64,000 bases of DNA from Herbaspirillum sp. SJZ106 (lineage in GTDB: Bacteria; Pseudomonadota; Gammaproteobacteria; Burkholderiales; Burkholderiaceae_D). How positions within the stretch are numbered: the stretch's first letter is position 1; every line of letters starts with the position of its first letter. The translations under genes and the position numbers were made by a program. Under the pieces are notes generated by a model that saw nothing but the letters and a program-made list of their open reading frames with translations, made no database searches and was not told the origin of the DNA. Of this stretch, positions 38,011 through 46,982 are shown piece after piece. The DNA is taken from the NCBI RefSeq assembly GCF_006715495.1, contig NZ_VFNI01000005.1, forward strand, positions 1 to 64,000, written 5' to 3'.

Positions 38011-38868
38011 ATGAACCTGATCCTGCAAGCATTCAAGAGCAATGCCACCGATATCAACGTCATCGCGGCGCTGGCCAGGGCGCAGCGCGTCGAGCCTGTC
38101 GACGGGCGCGTGCCCGGGGTGCAGGCCTGGCGCTGCGTCGAGGTGGATCGTGCCGATCAGACCAGGGCCGCGGTCGATGCCGCCTGCCTGGCGGCGCAAG
38201 TGGACTATGCCTTCGTCGACCCGGCGCTCAGGCTGGCCGACTTCCGGCTGGTGGCGATGGACATGGATTCGACCCTGATCACCATCGAATGCATCGATGA
38301 GATCGCCGACATGCAGGGCCTGAAACCGCAAGTGGCGGAAATCACCGAAGCCGCCATGCGCGGCGAGATCGAGTTCAATGAAAGCCTGACGCGCCGCGTG
38401 GCGTTGCTCAAGGGGCTGGATGCCGCCGCCCTGCAGCGCGTCTACGACGAGCGCCTGCAACTGTCGCCGGGCGCGGACAATATGTTGAAGGCGATCCAGG
38501 CGGCCGGTCTGAAGACGCTGCTGGTCTCCGGCGGCTTCACCTTCTTTACCGACCGCATGAAGACCCGCCTGGGCCTGGACTACACCCATTCGAACACGCT
38601 GGAAGTGGCGGACGGCAAGCTGACCGGCAAGGTGGTCGGCGGCATCGTCAATGCCGACGAGAAGCGGCTGACGGTGGAGCGCGTGTGCCGCGAGATCGGC
38701 GCCGACCCGTCGCAGGCCATCGTCATGGGCGATGGCGCCAACGATTTGAAGATGATGGGCATCGCCGGCCTGTCGGTGGCGTTCCGCGCCAAGCCGGTGG
38801 TGCGCGCGCAGGCGGATGTGGGCTTGAATTTTGTCGGCCTGGATGGCATCTTGAACCTGCTTGGCTGA
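38011..38868 (+). CDS. serB: Phosphoserine phosphatase
   Basis: 285 residues. An N-terminal ACT-like regulatory part (1-75) is followed by a HAD phosphatase domain with the nucleophile D84 and acid/base D86 in VAMDMDSTLI, TLLVSGGFTFF (motif II) and MGDGANDLKMM (motif IV). It makes L-serine from phosphoserine, the last step of serine synthesis. The immediate leader is a 12-bp tandem repeat, and no Shine-Dalgarno is seen, which is odd for a housekeeping gene. Confidence 0.95.
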   Translation: MNLILQAFKSNATDINVIAALARAQRVEPVDGRVPGVQAWRCVEVDRADQTRAAVDAACLAAQVDYAFVDPALRLADFRLVAMDMDSTLITIECIDEIADMQGLKPQVAEITEAAMRGEIEFNESLTRRVALLKGLDAAALQRVYDERLQLSPGADNMLKAIQAAGLKTLLVSGGFTFFTDRMKTRLGLDYTHSNTLEVADGKLTGKVVGGIVNADEKRLTVERVCREIGADPSQAIVMGDGANDLKMMGIAGLSVAFRAKPVVRAQADVGLNFVGLDGILNLLG

Positions 38869-38929
38869 GCGCTGCGCGCCGGCGCGGATAATCGGCTTTT
38901 TGCCGCAACCATCGCAAACGGGAGACCCG

Positions 38930-39292
38930 ATGACGCAGGAACTGGTGTTCGACAACAAGACCCAATCGGCCAAGAGCCTGGCCTGGTGGCTGTATATCTT
39001 CCACGGCCTGTGCCTGGCGTTTTCGCTGGGCATGCTGTCGTGGCTGCCGCTGATCGCCAACTACGTCAAGCGCGAGGATACGCTCGATACTTTCGTCTAC
39101 AGCCACCACCGCTGGCAGATCCGCTCATTCTGGTGGTATCTGTTCTGGATGTTCGCGGGCGGCCTGGTATGGATCACGGTGGTGGGCATTCCCCTGGCGA
39201 TCCTGATCTGGACGCTGGCGTGGATCTGGAAAGCCTACCGGCTGATCAAGGGATTCCTCGACCTCAACGACAACAAGCCCATGCCTGTTTGA
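38930..39292 (+). CDS. Small membrane protein, DUF4870-like
   Basis: 120 residues from the ATG at 38930, with GGGAGA 6 bases before. Three hydrophobic helices (about 18-42, 70-92, and 93-108) and a short charged tail fit the small DUF4870/COG3671-type membrane proteins, which have no known function. It lies 61 bp after serB on the same strand. Confidence 0.72.
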   Translation: MTQELVFDNKTQSAKSLAWWLYIFHGLCLAFSLGMLSWLPLIANYVKREDTLDTFVYSHHRWQIRSFWWYLFWMFAGGLVWITVVGIPLAILIWTLAWIWKAYRLIKGFLDLNDNKPMPV

Positions 39293-39359
39293 TCGCGCCG
39301 CCAATGTGGCGCCGCAAAAGCGACATGCCCCAAGACGAAAAAAAGGATGCGACAGCAAG

Positions 39360-39815
39360 ATGCGTGAAATCGCCACACTGGAAGAATTGAAATCGCTGGC
39401 CGGCCAGGAAGTGGCGACCAGCGACTGGATCGACGTGACGCAGGAACAGGTGAACCGGTTCGCCGATGCCACCGGCGACCACCAATGGATACACGTCGAT
39501 GTCGAGCGCGCGGCGCGCGAACTGCCGTTCGGCGGCACCGTGGCGCACGGTTTCCTTACCCTGGCGTTGTTGCCGCAGATGCTCGGCAATGCGATCAGCC
39601 TGGGACCGGACGTCAGGATGCTGCTCAACTACGGCCTGAACCGCGTGCGTTTTCCGGCTCCCTTGCCGGTGGGACGGAGGGTTCGCGGCATCATCGTGCT
39701 GGAGTCGGTCGAGGACGTCCCCGGCGGCGCCCAGCTGACCTGGGAGATCACCGTCGAATGCGAGGGTTCGGACAAGCCGGTCTGCGTGGCGCAATTCCTG
39801 GTGCGCCGCTATTGA
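39360..39815 (+). CDS. MaoC-like (R)-specific hydratase
   Basis: 151 residues from the ATG at 39360. The hydratase 2 motif FADATGDHQWIHVD contains the catalytic-type D40 and H45, followed by GGTVAHGFLTL. Single-domain proteins of this type hydrate trans-enoyl-CoA to (R)-3-hydroxyacyl-CoA and can supply PHA synthesis, which would suit the phaC gene downstream. Substrate range not known. Confidence 0.87.
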   Translation: MREIATLEELKSLAGQEVATSDWIDVTQEQVNRFADATGDHQWIHVDVERAARELPFGGTVAHGFLTLALLPQMLGNAISLGPDVRMLLNYGLNRVRFPAPLPVGRRVRGIIVLESVEDVPGGAQLTWEITVECEGSDKPVCVAQFLVRRY

Positions 39816-39828
39816 TGCCGGCCGCGGT

Positions 39829-40521
39829 TCAGCGTTTCTGGTACTGGCCTTTGCCGAACAGCAGCTCCCTGGCCTTGTCATCGGTCAAGGGCTTGCGCTG
39901 GTCGGCCAGCACGGCCACGCCGCGCTGCACGGCCGGGCGCGCGCTGATGGCGTCGAACCAGCGCTTGACGTTGGGATAGTCGGCCAGGTCGATGCCCTGG
40001 TTCTTGTGCGAACGGGTCCAGGGGAAACTGGCGATATCGGCAATGGTGTACTCGTCGCCGGCCAGGTAGGCGTGCTTGCCGAGCTGCTTGTCCATCACCT
40101 GGTACAGGCGCTTGGCTTCGTTGCTGTAGCGGTTGATCGCGTATTCGATCTGCTCCGGGGCATACAGGCGGAAGTGGTGCGCCTGGCCCAGCATCGGCCC
40201 CAGGCCGCCCATCTGGAACATCACCCATTGCAGCACTTCATATTTCTCGCGGTCGGTCTTGCCGAGGAAGCGGCCGGTCTTGCCCGCCAGGTAAATCAGG
40301 ATCGCGCCTGATTCGAACAGCGAGATGGGCTTGCCGTCCGGGCCGTCCGGATCGGTGATGGCGGGGATCTTGTTGTTCGGGGAAATCTTCAGGAAGTCCG
40401 GCGCGAACTGGTCGCCGGCGCCGATATCGATGGCGTGCGCGGTGTAGGGCAGGCCGCATTCTTCCAGCATGATGTGAACCTTGTGGCCGTTGGGCGTAGC
40501 CCAGCTATAGACGTCGATCAT
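39829..40521 (-). CDS. Glutathione S-transferase, YfcG/Ure2p-like
   Basis: 230 residues from the ATG at 40521. The N-terminal thioredoxin-like domain begins YSWATPNGHKVHIMLEE with Asn/Thr in the active-site region, and IPAITDPDGPDGKPISLFESGAI (in two parts) holds the cis-Pro and the E-S glutathione-binding pair. The C-terminal domain is helical. This branch (YfcG) shows disulfide-bond reductase activity in E. coli. Convergent with the MaoC-like gene, 13 bp apart. Confidence 0.9.
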   Translation of the reverse strand: MIDVYSWATPNGHKVHIMLEECGLPYTAHAIDIGAGDQFAPDFLKISPNNKIPAITDPDGPDGKPISLFESGAILIYLAGKTGRFLGKTDREKYEVLQWVMFQMGGLGPMLGQAHHFRLYAPEQIEYAINRYSNEAKRLYQVMDKQLGKHAYLAGDEYTIADIASFPWTRSHKNQGIDLADYPNVKRWFDAISARPAVQRGVAVLADQRKPLTDDKARELLFGKGQYQKR

Positions 40522-40707
40522 GGGTGTCCTTGTCGTTATCCGGTTGATCCGATGGTGGCGCACCGGCGATGACTGTCGTCAGGGGCGCGGTGCATTAGTG
40601 TAGCGGAAGGCGGATGCGGCTGCAGGAGCCGGGAGCGGTGCGGGAAGGAAGGCGGAGGGGGAACCCCGCCGGGGGATGGCGGGCGGGGCCGTGCTGCAGC
40701 GATGGAG

Positions 40708-41868
40708 TTATAACTTGGCCAGCCGGTCCAGCGCCAGGCGCAGCGTTTCATCCTTCTTGGCGAAGCAAAAACGCACGATACCCGATTCCTTCGGCGTGTT
40801 ATAGAAGGCCGAGACGGGAATGGCCGCCACGCCGATTTCGGTGGTCAGCCATTTGCAGAATTCGGCTTCGGAGAGATCGGAGATGGCGCCGTACTTCACG
40901 CATTGGAAGTAGGTGCCTTCGGAGGGCAGCAGTTCGAAGCGGGTGTTCTTGAGGCCGTCGCGGAACAGGTCGCGTTTCTTCTGGTAGAAGGCCGGCAGCT
41001 CGAGGTAGGGCGCCGGATCCTTCATGTAGGCAGCCAGGCCGTACTGTACCGGGGTATTGACGGTGAATACGTTGAACTGGTGCACCTTGCGGAATTCCGC
41101 GGTCATGGCGGCCGGCGCGGCCACGAAGCCGACCTTCCAGCCGGTGACGTGATAAGTCTTGCCGAAGCTGGAATTGATGAAGGTGCGTTGCGACAGTTCC
41201 GGATGGCGCGCCAGCGATTCGTGCTGGCTGCCGTCGTAGACCATGTGTTCGTACACTTCGTCGGACAGGATCAGGATATCGGTGCCGCGCACGATGTCGG
41301 CCAGCGCCTGCACGTCGGCCGCCTTCATGATGCTGCCGGTCGGGTTGTGCGGCGTGTTGACCATGATCATGCGGGTCTTGGGCGTGACGGCGGCCGCCAC
41401 TTTGTCCCAGGGAATGCTGTAGCCGCGTTCGTCCACGTTCATCTGCACGAAGACCGGGATGCCGCCGGCCAGTTCGATGGCGGGCACGTAGCAGTCGTAC
41501 GCCGGCTCGATGACGATCACTTCGTCGCCGGCATGCACCGCGCACAGCACCGAGGTCAGGATGCCCTGGGTGGCGCCGGCGGTGACGGTGATTTCGCCGA
41601 CCGGATCGTAGCGGCGGCCATGGAGCTGCTCGACCTTGTCGGCGATGGCTTCGCGCAGGAGCTGCACGCCGGCCATCGGCGGGTATTGGTTCAGGCCGTC
41701 CTGCATGGCGCTGGCGACAGCCTGCACCAGCACCGGATCGCAATTGAAATCGGGGAAGCCCTGGCCCAGGTTGACCGCGCCCTTTTCGCTGGCGAGCGCG
41801 GACATGACGGTGAAAATGGTGGTGCCGACGTTGGGCAGTTTGGTGACGATATTGGCGGGCGTGCTCAT
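40708..41868 (-). CDS. Methionine/aromatic aminotransferase (YbdL-like, class I PLP)
   Basis: 386 residues, fold type I. PLP-binding marks are NTPHNPTGS, SDEVYEHMVYDG and the Schiff-base lysine in SSFGKTYHVTGWKVGF. The start VNLGQGFPDFNCDP is characteristic of the YbdL/kynurenine aminotransferase group, which transaminates methionine and aromatic amino acids. Likely role in methionine salvage or keto-acid exchange. A GC-rich inverted repeat lies after the stop (about 40664-40690) but without a T-run. Confidence 0.9.
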   Translation of the reverse strand: MSTPANIVTKLPNVGTTIFTVMSALASEKGAVNLGQGFPDFNCDPVLVQAVASAMQDGLNQYPPMAGVQLLREAIADKVEQLHGRRYDPVGEITVTAGATQGILTSVLCAVHAGDEVIVIEPAYDCYVPAIELAGGIPVFVQMNVDERGYSIPWDKVAAAVTPKTRMIMVNTPHNPTGSIMKAADVQALADIVRGTDILILSDEVYEHMVYDGSQHESLARHPELSQRTFINSSFGKTYHVTGWKVGFVAAPAAMTAEFRKVHQFNVFTVNTPVQYGLAAYMKDPAPYLELPAFYQKKRDLFRDGLKNTRFELLPSEGTYFQCVKYGAISDLSEAEFCKWLTTEIGVAAIPVSAFYNTPKESGIVRFCFAKKDETLRLALDRLAKL

Positions 41869-41972
41869 TGCTGCGGGGCCTGATCCTGAAGTGTTTTTTA
41901 CAAGCCGGCTATTTTAGCCGGAATTCTTGCCCGGCATTTTTGCGCTGCATCAGGATTGCGCTGCATCAGGAG

Positions 41973-42533
41973 TCAATCCTGGGCGGGCGGAGGAAAGGCG
42001 TAGAGCCGCCAGTGCTGCGGCGGGACGATGGAAAACATGCCTTTGCGCAAGGTCTTCCTGGCCAGCTTCAACACGGCCTTGTCTTTGCTGACCAGGACAT
42101 GGGCCCGGCATTGCAGGGCCAGTTCCAGGAATTTCTGGTCATCCTTGTCGGTGCATAGCGGCAGGCCGAAGGTGTTGACCTCAGCCAGCGGCAGGCAGTG
42201 CAGCAGGCGGTCGAATTCGGCGCAGATGGCCGGCTTGTCGGCGGGCGTGAGCGGCAGGTGCGGGTAATCCAGCACGGCCAGCCATTCGTTGCGGCAGTCT
42301 TCGCGGGTATAGGCTTGTACGCTGCCGTCCTGCAAGGCTTGCAGCAGGGCATTCCAGCGCGGATCGCGAAAGACGAACAAGTCCAGGCAGACGTTGGTGT
42401 CGAGCACCAGCCGTTGGCGTTCGCCGGCGGCCGGCGCGGATCCGATGACGGGGGAGGCGGCAGGCGTGGCGGATGCGGTGGGGGCGATAGGTACGGTGGG
42501 GGCGGTAGCGAGGGGGATTGCCGGAGTGCTCAT
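41973..42533 (-). CDS. PIN-domain ribonuclease-like protein
   Basis: 186 residues. After a Pro/Ala-rich 38-residue start, the PIN fold shows acidic residues D45 (VLDTNVCLDLF), E83 (DCRNEW), D132 (TDKDDQKFLELA) and D151 (VLVSKDKAVL), which together bind metal in PIN nucleases. The family is often annotated as toxin, PIN_3 group. The neighbour 12 bp upstream encodes a small winged-helix-like protein, but the pair lacks the usual overlap and size of toxin-antitoxin loci. Confidence 0.82.
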   Translation of the reverse strand: MSTPAIPLATAPTVPIAPTASATPAASPVIGSAPAAGERQRLVLDTNVCLDLFVFRDPRWNALLQALQDGSVQAYTREDCRNEWLAVLDYPHLPLTPADKPAICAEFDRLLHCLPLAEVNTFGLPLCTDKDDQKFLELALQCRAHVLVSKDKAVLKLARKTLRKGMFSIVPPQHWRLYAFPPPAQD

Positions 42534-42545
42534 TCAATCATCAAT

Positions 42546-42833
42546 CTAGTTGTCGATGCCGTGGTTGGCTTCCGGCGGCATGCCATGCGCTTGGCGCAGG
42601 TTGCCGCCGGCTTCGAGCACATCATACCCCTGGTCGGTGACGCGCCAGAAATTGTGCATGTCCACCGCCACCAAGCCGCGGTCGTGCAGCAGGCGCAGAT
42701 GGTGCAGGATCAGTTCCGGCGCCAGGTGCTTGACCGACAGTTCCCCCTGGATCTTTTCCACGTCGCCGTAGGTGGTGCCGAAGGAAGCCAGGGTCTTGAG
42801 GATGTCGCCCATCAGGGCCTTGTCGCGTTTCAT
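42546..42833 (-). CDS. Small winged-helix-like protein, DUF2513-like
   Basis: 95 residues from the ATG at 42833, which has AGGAG 7 bases upstream; the longer frame from 43019 lacks a site. Pattern KRDKALMGDILKTL and LILHHLRLLHDRGLV, then FWRVTDQGYDVLEA, matches DUF2513-type proteins with a winged-helix shape. It could bind DNA. It precedes the PIN gene by 12 bp on the same strand, so the two are likely cotranscribed. Confidence 0.72.
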   Translation of the reverse strand: MKRDKALMGDILKTLASFGTTYGDVEKIQGELSVKHLAPELILHHLRLLHDRGLVAVDMHNFWRVTDQGYDVLEAGGNLRQAHGMPPEANHGIDN

Positions 42834-43098
42834 GGTTTGCTCCTTGCCGCTTGGCATGGCTGCCGCAATCGGGATGATTGTGCTTTTGCCGATGCGCACT
42901 TCAATGCAATGTAACCACTTCAATGTAGCCGTTCCGTATATTGACCGCAAAAGCGGGCGCAAGTGCCTGTCGGGCTTGCCGGCGGTTTGCATCGGATCCG
43001 ATGCATTGGTTAACGGCAATGTGCGTGGCGGATTTGAGTGCCGTGCCGGCGAAAACAGCTTCGCCAGGCGGCGTTGCCTGCGAGGTTGATGGTTATGA

Positions 43099-43124
43099 GC
43101 CGCCCCGGCAATGCCGGGCGCGGC
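43099..43124 (-). terminator. GC hairpin after the second chemoreceptor gene
   Basis: gccgccccggc / gccgggcgcggc can pair with a small bulge, 7 bp beyond the stop on the minus strand. No T-run follows, so this is only a possible transcript end. The rest of the 297-bp gap up to 42834 is upstream leader of the DUF2513-like gene and shows no gene. Confidence 0.4.
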
Positions 43125-43130
43125 CTGTCT

Positions 43131-44915
43131 TCAAAACTGTTCCCATGCTCCGTCATCGGCGGGAGGGGTGAATTTGGGTTCGGCTTTTTTGGCGGGCAGC
43201 GCCGGCTTGTCCGCAGGAGATTGGAGGGCGGGCGCCGCCGCCGGCTTGATAGCTGGTTTGAGGGCCGGTTTGATGGTCGGTTTGAGGGCAGGTCTGGCAG
43301 CGGTTGTTTGGGGCATCGGTTTGGCAGTCGATTCTGCCGCCGGTGCGGTGTCTGCGATGGTGTGCAAACGATCCAGCTTGAATACGCTGACCAGTTCCGC
43401 GAGTTTTCCGGCCTGATCCTGCAGGGAGCCGGCGGCCGCAGCGGCTTGCTCGACCAGTGCGGCGTTTTGCTGGGTGACTTCGTCCATCTGGGTGATGGCG
43501 AGGTTGACCTGCTGGATGCCATCGCTCTGTTCCTGGCTGGCCGCGCTGATCTCGCCGACGATGTCGGTCACGCGCCTGACGCTGGCGACCACCTCGGTCA
43601 TGGTGGTGCCGGCTTGTTCTACCAGCTTGCTGCCGGTATCGACCTTGGCCACCGAGTCGTCGATGAGGGTCTTGATCTCCTTGGCGGCCGATGCCGAACG
43701 CTGCGCCAGCGAGCGCACTTCGGACGCCACTACCGCGAAGCCGCGGCCCTGCTCGCCGGCGCGCGCCGCTTCCACCGCCGCATTCAATGCCAGGATGTTG
43801 GTCTGGAAGGCGATGCCGTCGATCACGCTGATGATGTCGGCGATCTTGCGCGAACTCTCGGTGATGCCTTCCATGGTCTGCACCACCTGGCCGACCACGC
43901 TGCCGCCCTGGACCGCCACGTCGGAGGCCGAATTGGCCAACTGGTTGGCCTGGCGCGCGTTGTCGGCGTTTTGCTTGACGGTGGAGGTCAGTTCTTCCAT
44001 GGCCGAGGCGGTCTCTTCCAGCGAACCGGCCTGCTGTTCGGTGCGCGAGGACAGGTCGAGGTTGCCGCTGGCGATTTCGCGCGAGGCGGTGCTGATGGTA
44101 TCGGTGCCCTGGCGTACCTGGCCGACGATGCGCAGCAGGCTGTCGTTCATGGCCTTGAGCGATTGCATCAGGCGGCCGGTTTCGTCGCGGCTGGCGGGTT
44201 GTATGTCGACGGTCAGGTCGCCTTCGGCGACGCGCTCGGCGACATGCATGGCGTCTTGCAGCGGGCGCGACACGATGCGCGCCACCCAGGTCGCCAGCAG
44301 CAGGCCCAGGCCGATGCAGCAGGCCAGCAGGATGGCGATCATCGTGCGCGCGCTGTTGTAGCGGAGCAAGGCCTCGTTGTCGGTGGCGGCGGCGGTCTCG
44401 ACATTCAGGTTCACCAACTTGTCCAGCGTGTCGAACAGGCGCAGGTAAACCGGCGTGAGCTGGTTGAGCAGGACATCGCGCGCTTCGTCTATCTTGTGTT
44501 CCCTGACGTCCCCGGCGAGGGTCTGATGGATGCCGGCAAAGGTTGCCATATCGGTCTTGATGGCGGCGAAGCTGCGTTCCTCCGCCTCGGAGTCGACCAC
44601 TGCCGCGTATTTTTCCAGTGCCGTGTTCAACGCGCTGAACAGGCCAGTGATCAGTTTCTCGTTGTTCTCGACGTTGTTTTCATTGCCGGGCAGCAAATGC
44701 TGGAGCTGGATCGTGCGTATGCGTGCCAATGCGACCTTGGCTTCCAGCGGATGGCGCACGCTGGGCAGCGAGTTGAGGGCGATATCGGTCGAGGCCTGGT
44801 TGACTTTGGAGAGTTGCACGATGGAAAACACGCCCTGGATGGCGGTCAACACCAGGATCACAGAAAAAGTGATGAGCAGCTTGCGCGCGATGCGCAGATC
44901 ATAGAACCAGGTCAT
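43131..44915 (-). CDS. Methyl-accepting chemotaxis protein with C-terminal tether motif
   Basis: 594 residues from the ATG at 44915, with GGGGGAAA upstream; an earlier in-frame start at 45029 is rejected. Membrane helix 1 is about 11-33, periplasmic helical part follows, helix 2 about 190-212, then HAMP ([14 protein letters not shown]) and the signalling tip [20 protein letters not shown]. The tail has Lys-Pro repeats ([14 protein letters not shown]) and ends AWEQF, which resembles the NWETF peptide that docks CheR/CheB in enteric receptors. So this receptor probably recruits adaptation enzymes by a flexible linker, unlike the receptor at 16349. Confidence 0.93.
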   Translation of the reverse strand: MTWFYDLRIARKLLITFSVILVLTAIQGVFSIVQLSKVNQASTDIALNSLPSVRHPLEAKVALARIRTIQLQHLLPGNENNVENNEKLITGLFSALNTALEKYAAVVDSEAEERSFAAIKTDMATFAGIHQTLAGDVREHKIDEARDVLLNQLTPVYLRLFDTLDKLVNLNVETAAATDNEALLRYNSARTMIAILLACCIGLGLLLATWVARIVSRPLQDAMHVAERVAEGDLTVDIQPASRDETGRLMQSLKAMNDSLLRIVGQVRQGTDTISTASREIASGNLDLSSRTEQQAGSLEETASAMEELTSTVKQNADNARQANQLANSASDVAVQGGSVVGQVVQTMEGITESSRKIADIISVIDGIAFQTNILALNAAVEAARAGEQGRGFAVVASEVRSLAQRSASAAKEIKTLIDDSVAKVDTGSKLVEQAGTTMTEVVASVRRVTDIVGEISAASQEQSDGIQQVNLAITQMDEVTQQNAALVEQAAAAAGSLQDQAGKLAELVSVFKLDRLHTIADTAPAAESTAKPMPQTTAARPALKPTIKPALKPAIKPAAAPALQSPADKPALPAKKAEPKFTPPADDGAWEQF

Positions 44916-45175
44916 GGTCGTTTCCCCCCCTGTTGGATATTTTGTCGCAAAACACAAAGTGGGCAGGCGCGCCCCCTGTTTTGCATGGATAGTCCTACTG
45001 TGCAGTGTAAAGAGCAGATTACCGTGCAAAAGCCTTAAAAGCGCTGTATTTGCGCGGCAAATTCGCGTATCGCGGCGGACTCTTGTCCGCTGGGGCGCAT
45101 GGCGGATGATGGCGACGCGCGCAACGGACGCGCTTTGGGTATCATTGCGCCAACCTGTTGATTGGATGAAATCCC

Positions 45176-45952
45176 ATGCTGATTGTTTTATCGCCCGCCA
45201 AGTCGCTTGATTACGATACGCCCCCTATTACCGACGTCCATACCACGCCTGCTTTCATCGCACGCTCGGCCGCACTGATCGAGGTGCTCAAGCAGCTTTC
45301 TCCGGCCCAGGTCGGCAGCCTCATGGGCATCTCCGATCAATTGGCGGTGCTCAACGCGAACCGGTATGCCTCGTGGTCGCGCAAGTTCACCGCCAAGAAT
45401 TCCAAGCAAGCGGTGCTGGCCTTCAACGGCGATGTGTATGAAGGCCTGGATGCGAATTCGCTCAATGCCCGGCAACTCGATTATGTGCAGAACCATGTGC
45501 GCATCTTGTCCGGCTTGTACGGCATGCTGCGCCCGCTGGACCTGATGCAGCCTTACCGCCTGGAAATGGGCACCAAGCTGGCCAATCCGCATGGCAAGGA
45601 CCTGTACGCTTTCTGGGGCAGCGAGATCACCGAGGCCCTCAACGGCGAACTGGCGACGCAGAAGGCGCCGGTGCTGGTGAACCTGGCGTCGGAAGAGTAT
45701 TTCAAGGCGGTCAAGCCCAAGCTGCTCAAGGCCAAGGTGATTGCGCCGGTGTTCGAGGACTGGAAGGGCGGCAAGTACAAGATCATCTCGTTCTATGCCA
45801 AGCGCGCACGCGGCCTGATGGCGCGCTATGCGGCGCTCAAGAACATCAGCCAGCCGGAAAAGCTCAAGGGTTTCGACCTGGAGGGATATGCGTTTGCCGA
45901 AGAGGCATCGACCGACAGCAGCTGGGTGTTCCGCCGCAAGCTGGAGGCGTGA
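45176..45952 (+). CDS. yaaA: Peroxide-stress protein YaaA (DUF328)
   Basis: 258 residues, full length. The conserved start is [13 protein letters not shown], followed by [30 protein letters not shown] (family core) and [12 protein letters not shown]. In E. coli YaaA limits free iron and DNA damage during hydrogen peroxide stress. Single gene, divergent from the chemoreceptor, ending at a bidirectional terminator shared with bamD. Confidence 0.94.
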   Translation: MLIVLSPAKSLDYDTPPITDVHTTPAFIARSAALIEVLKQLSPAQVGSLMGISDQLAVLNANRYASWSRKFTAKNSKQAVLAFNGDVYEGLDANSLNARQLDYVQNHVRILSGLYGMLRPLDLMQPYRLEMGTKLANPHGKDLYAFWGSEITEALNGELATQKAPVLVNLASEEYFKAVKPKLLKAKVIAPVFEDWKGGKYKIISFYAKRARGLMARYAALKNISQPEKLKGFDLEGYAFAEEASTDSSWVFRRKLEA

Positions 45953-45993
45953 GGCGCAACGGCGGCGATGCGTGCCGTACCCGCTGGACATGA

Positions 45994-46030
45994 AAAAGCC
46001 TCGCAATGCGAATTGCATTGCGAGGCTTTT
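45994..46030. terminator. Bidirectional terminator between yaaA and bamD
   Basis: Fifteen-bp stem aaaagcctcgcaatg (45994-46008) / cattgcgaggctttt (46016-46030) with a 7-base loop, serving both convergent genes. Confidence 0.93.
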
Positions 46031-46064
46031 CGTTGGGCGGCTCAGGCCGGGGCCGGATATATCG

Positions 46065-46865
46065 TTACCAGATCTTCCACCAGGGCTTGGTCGCCTTCTT
46101 CGGGCCGCCGGTGTAGTAGGGGCTGTTCGGATAGTTGGCCTTGATGACGCGTTCGGTATCGTCGCGCAGCTTGGTCTGGCCCAGCGCATCGTAGGAGCGC
46201 ATCAGGATGAACAGCGCCTCTTCGTTGGCCGGCGCGTCGGGGTATTGCTTGATCGCGGCCTGGGCGCGGTTGGCGGCTGAAATATAGGCGCCGCGGCGGT
46301 AGTAGTAGTTGGCTACGTGCACGTCGTATTGCGACATGGCGTTGACCAGGTACTTCATGCGGGCGACGGCATCCGGCGTGTACTTGCTGTCGGGAAAACG
46401 TTCGGCCAGCAGCTTGAACGAGTCGAACGCGTCGCGCATCGCCTTGGGGTCGCGCTCGGTGTTGTCCTGGTCGGTGAAGGTGTCGAAGATGCTGGTGCGG
46501 TCGTTGAAGTTGATCAGGCCGCGCAGGTAGTACATGTAGTCGACGTTGGGATGGTTCGGATGCAGCTTGATGAAGCGATCCACCGCCGCCAGGCCTTGCG
46601 CCTGGTCATTCTGGCGGTAGTAGGCGTAGGCGATATCCATCTGCGCCTGCTGGGCATAAGTGCCGAACGGATAGCGCGATTCCAGCTTCTCGAAATACTT
46701 GATTGCCTTGTCGTAACCGCCGGCGTTCAGTTCGTCCTTGGCTTCCGAGTATAATTTCGAGGCAGACCAGCCGGTAGTTTCGTCCTTTTGCTCAGGCAAC
46801 AGACCGCAAGCCGTGAGAGACAGGGCAAAGCCGACGGTGATTAACTTCAATAAGATTTTGTGCAT
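46065..46865 (-). CDS. bamD: Outer-membrane assembly lipoprotein BamD
   Basis: 266 residues from the ATG at 46865. A lipoprotein signal ends at the lipobox LTAC (Cys about 20), then five TPR-like helical pairs beginning SEAKDELNAGGYDKAIKYFEKL (in parts). BamD is the essential lipoprotein of the BAM complex that inserts beta-barrel proteins. It is divergent from rluD with a 117-bp gap, a common betaproteobacterial arrangement. Confidence 0.95.
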   Translation of the reverse strand: MHKILLKLITVGFALSLTACGLLPEQKDETTGWSASKLYSEAKDELNAGGYDKAIKYFEKLESRYPFGTYAQQAQMDIAYAYYRQNDQAQGLAAVDRFIKLHPNHPNVDYMYYLRGLINFNDRTSIFDTFTDQDNTERDPKAMRDAFDSFKLLAERFPDSKYTPDAVARMKYLVNAMSQYDVHVANYYYRRGAYISAANRAQAAIKQYPDAPANEEALFILMRSYDALGQTKLRDDTERVIKANYPNSPYYTGGPKKATKPWWKIW

Positions 46866-46982
46866 GACTCTTGTGTGCTTGTCTGAATGCTTACCGTTTT
46901 TGCATGTCAGGCGCGAACGCCTTGCCGAGTCGGCTGCATGGTTAACCCAAATACAATCCACCCGATCCGGCGATTATAGCTG

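Noticed and set aside
41973-42833. Classical VapBC toxin-antitoxin locus
   Set aside because: The partner is winged-helix-like rather than a short AbrB/ribbon antitoxin, and the genes do not overlap.
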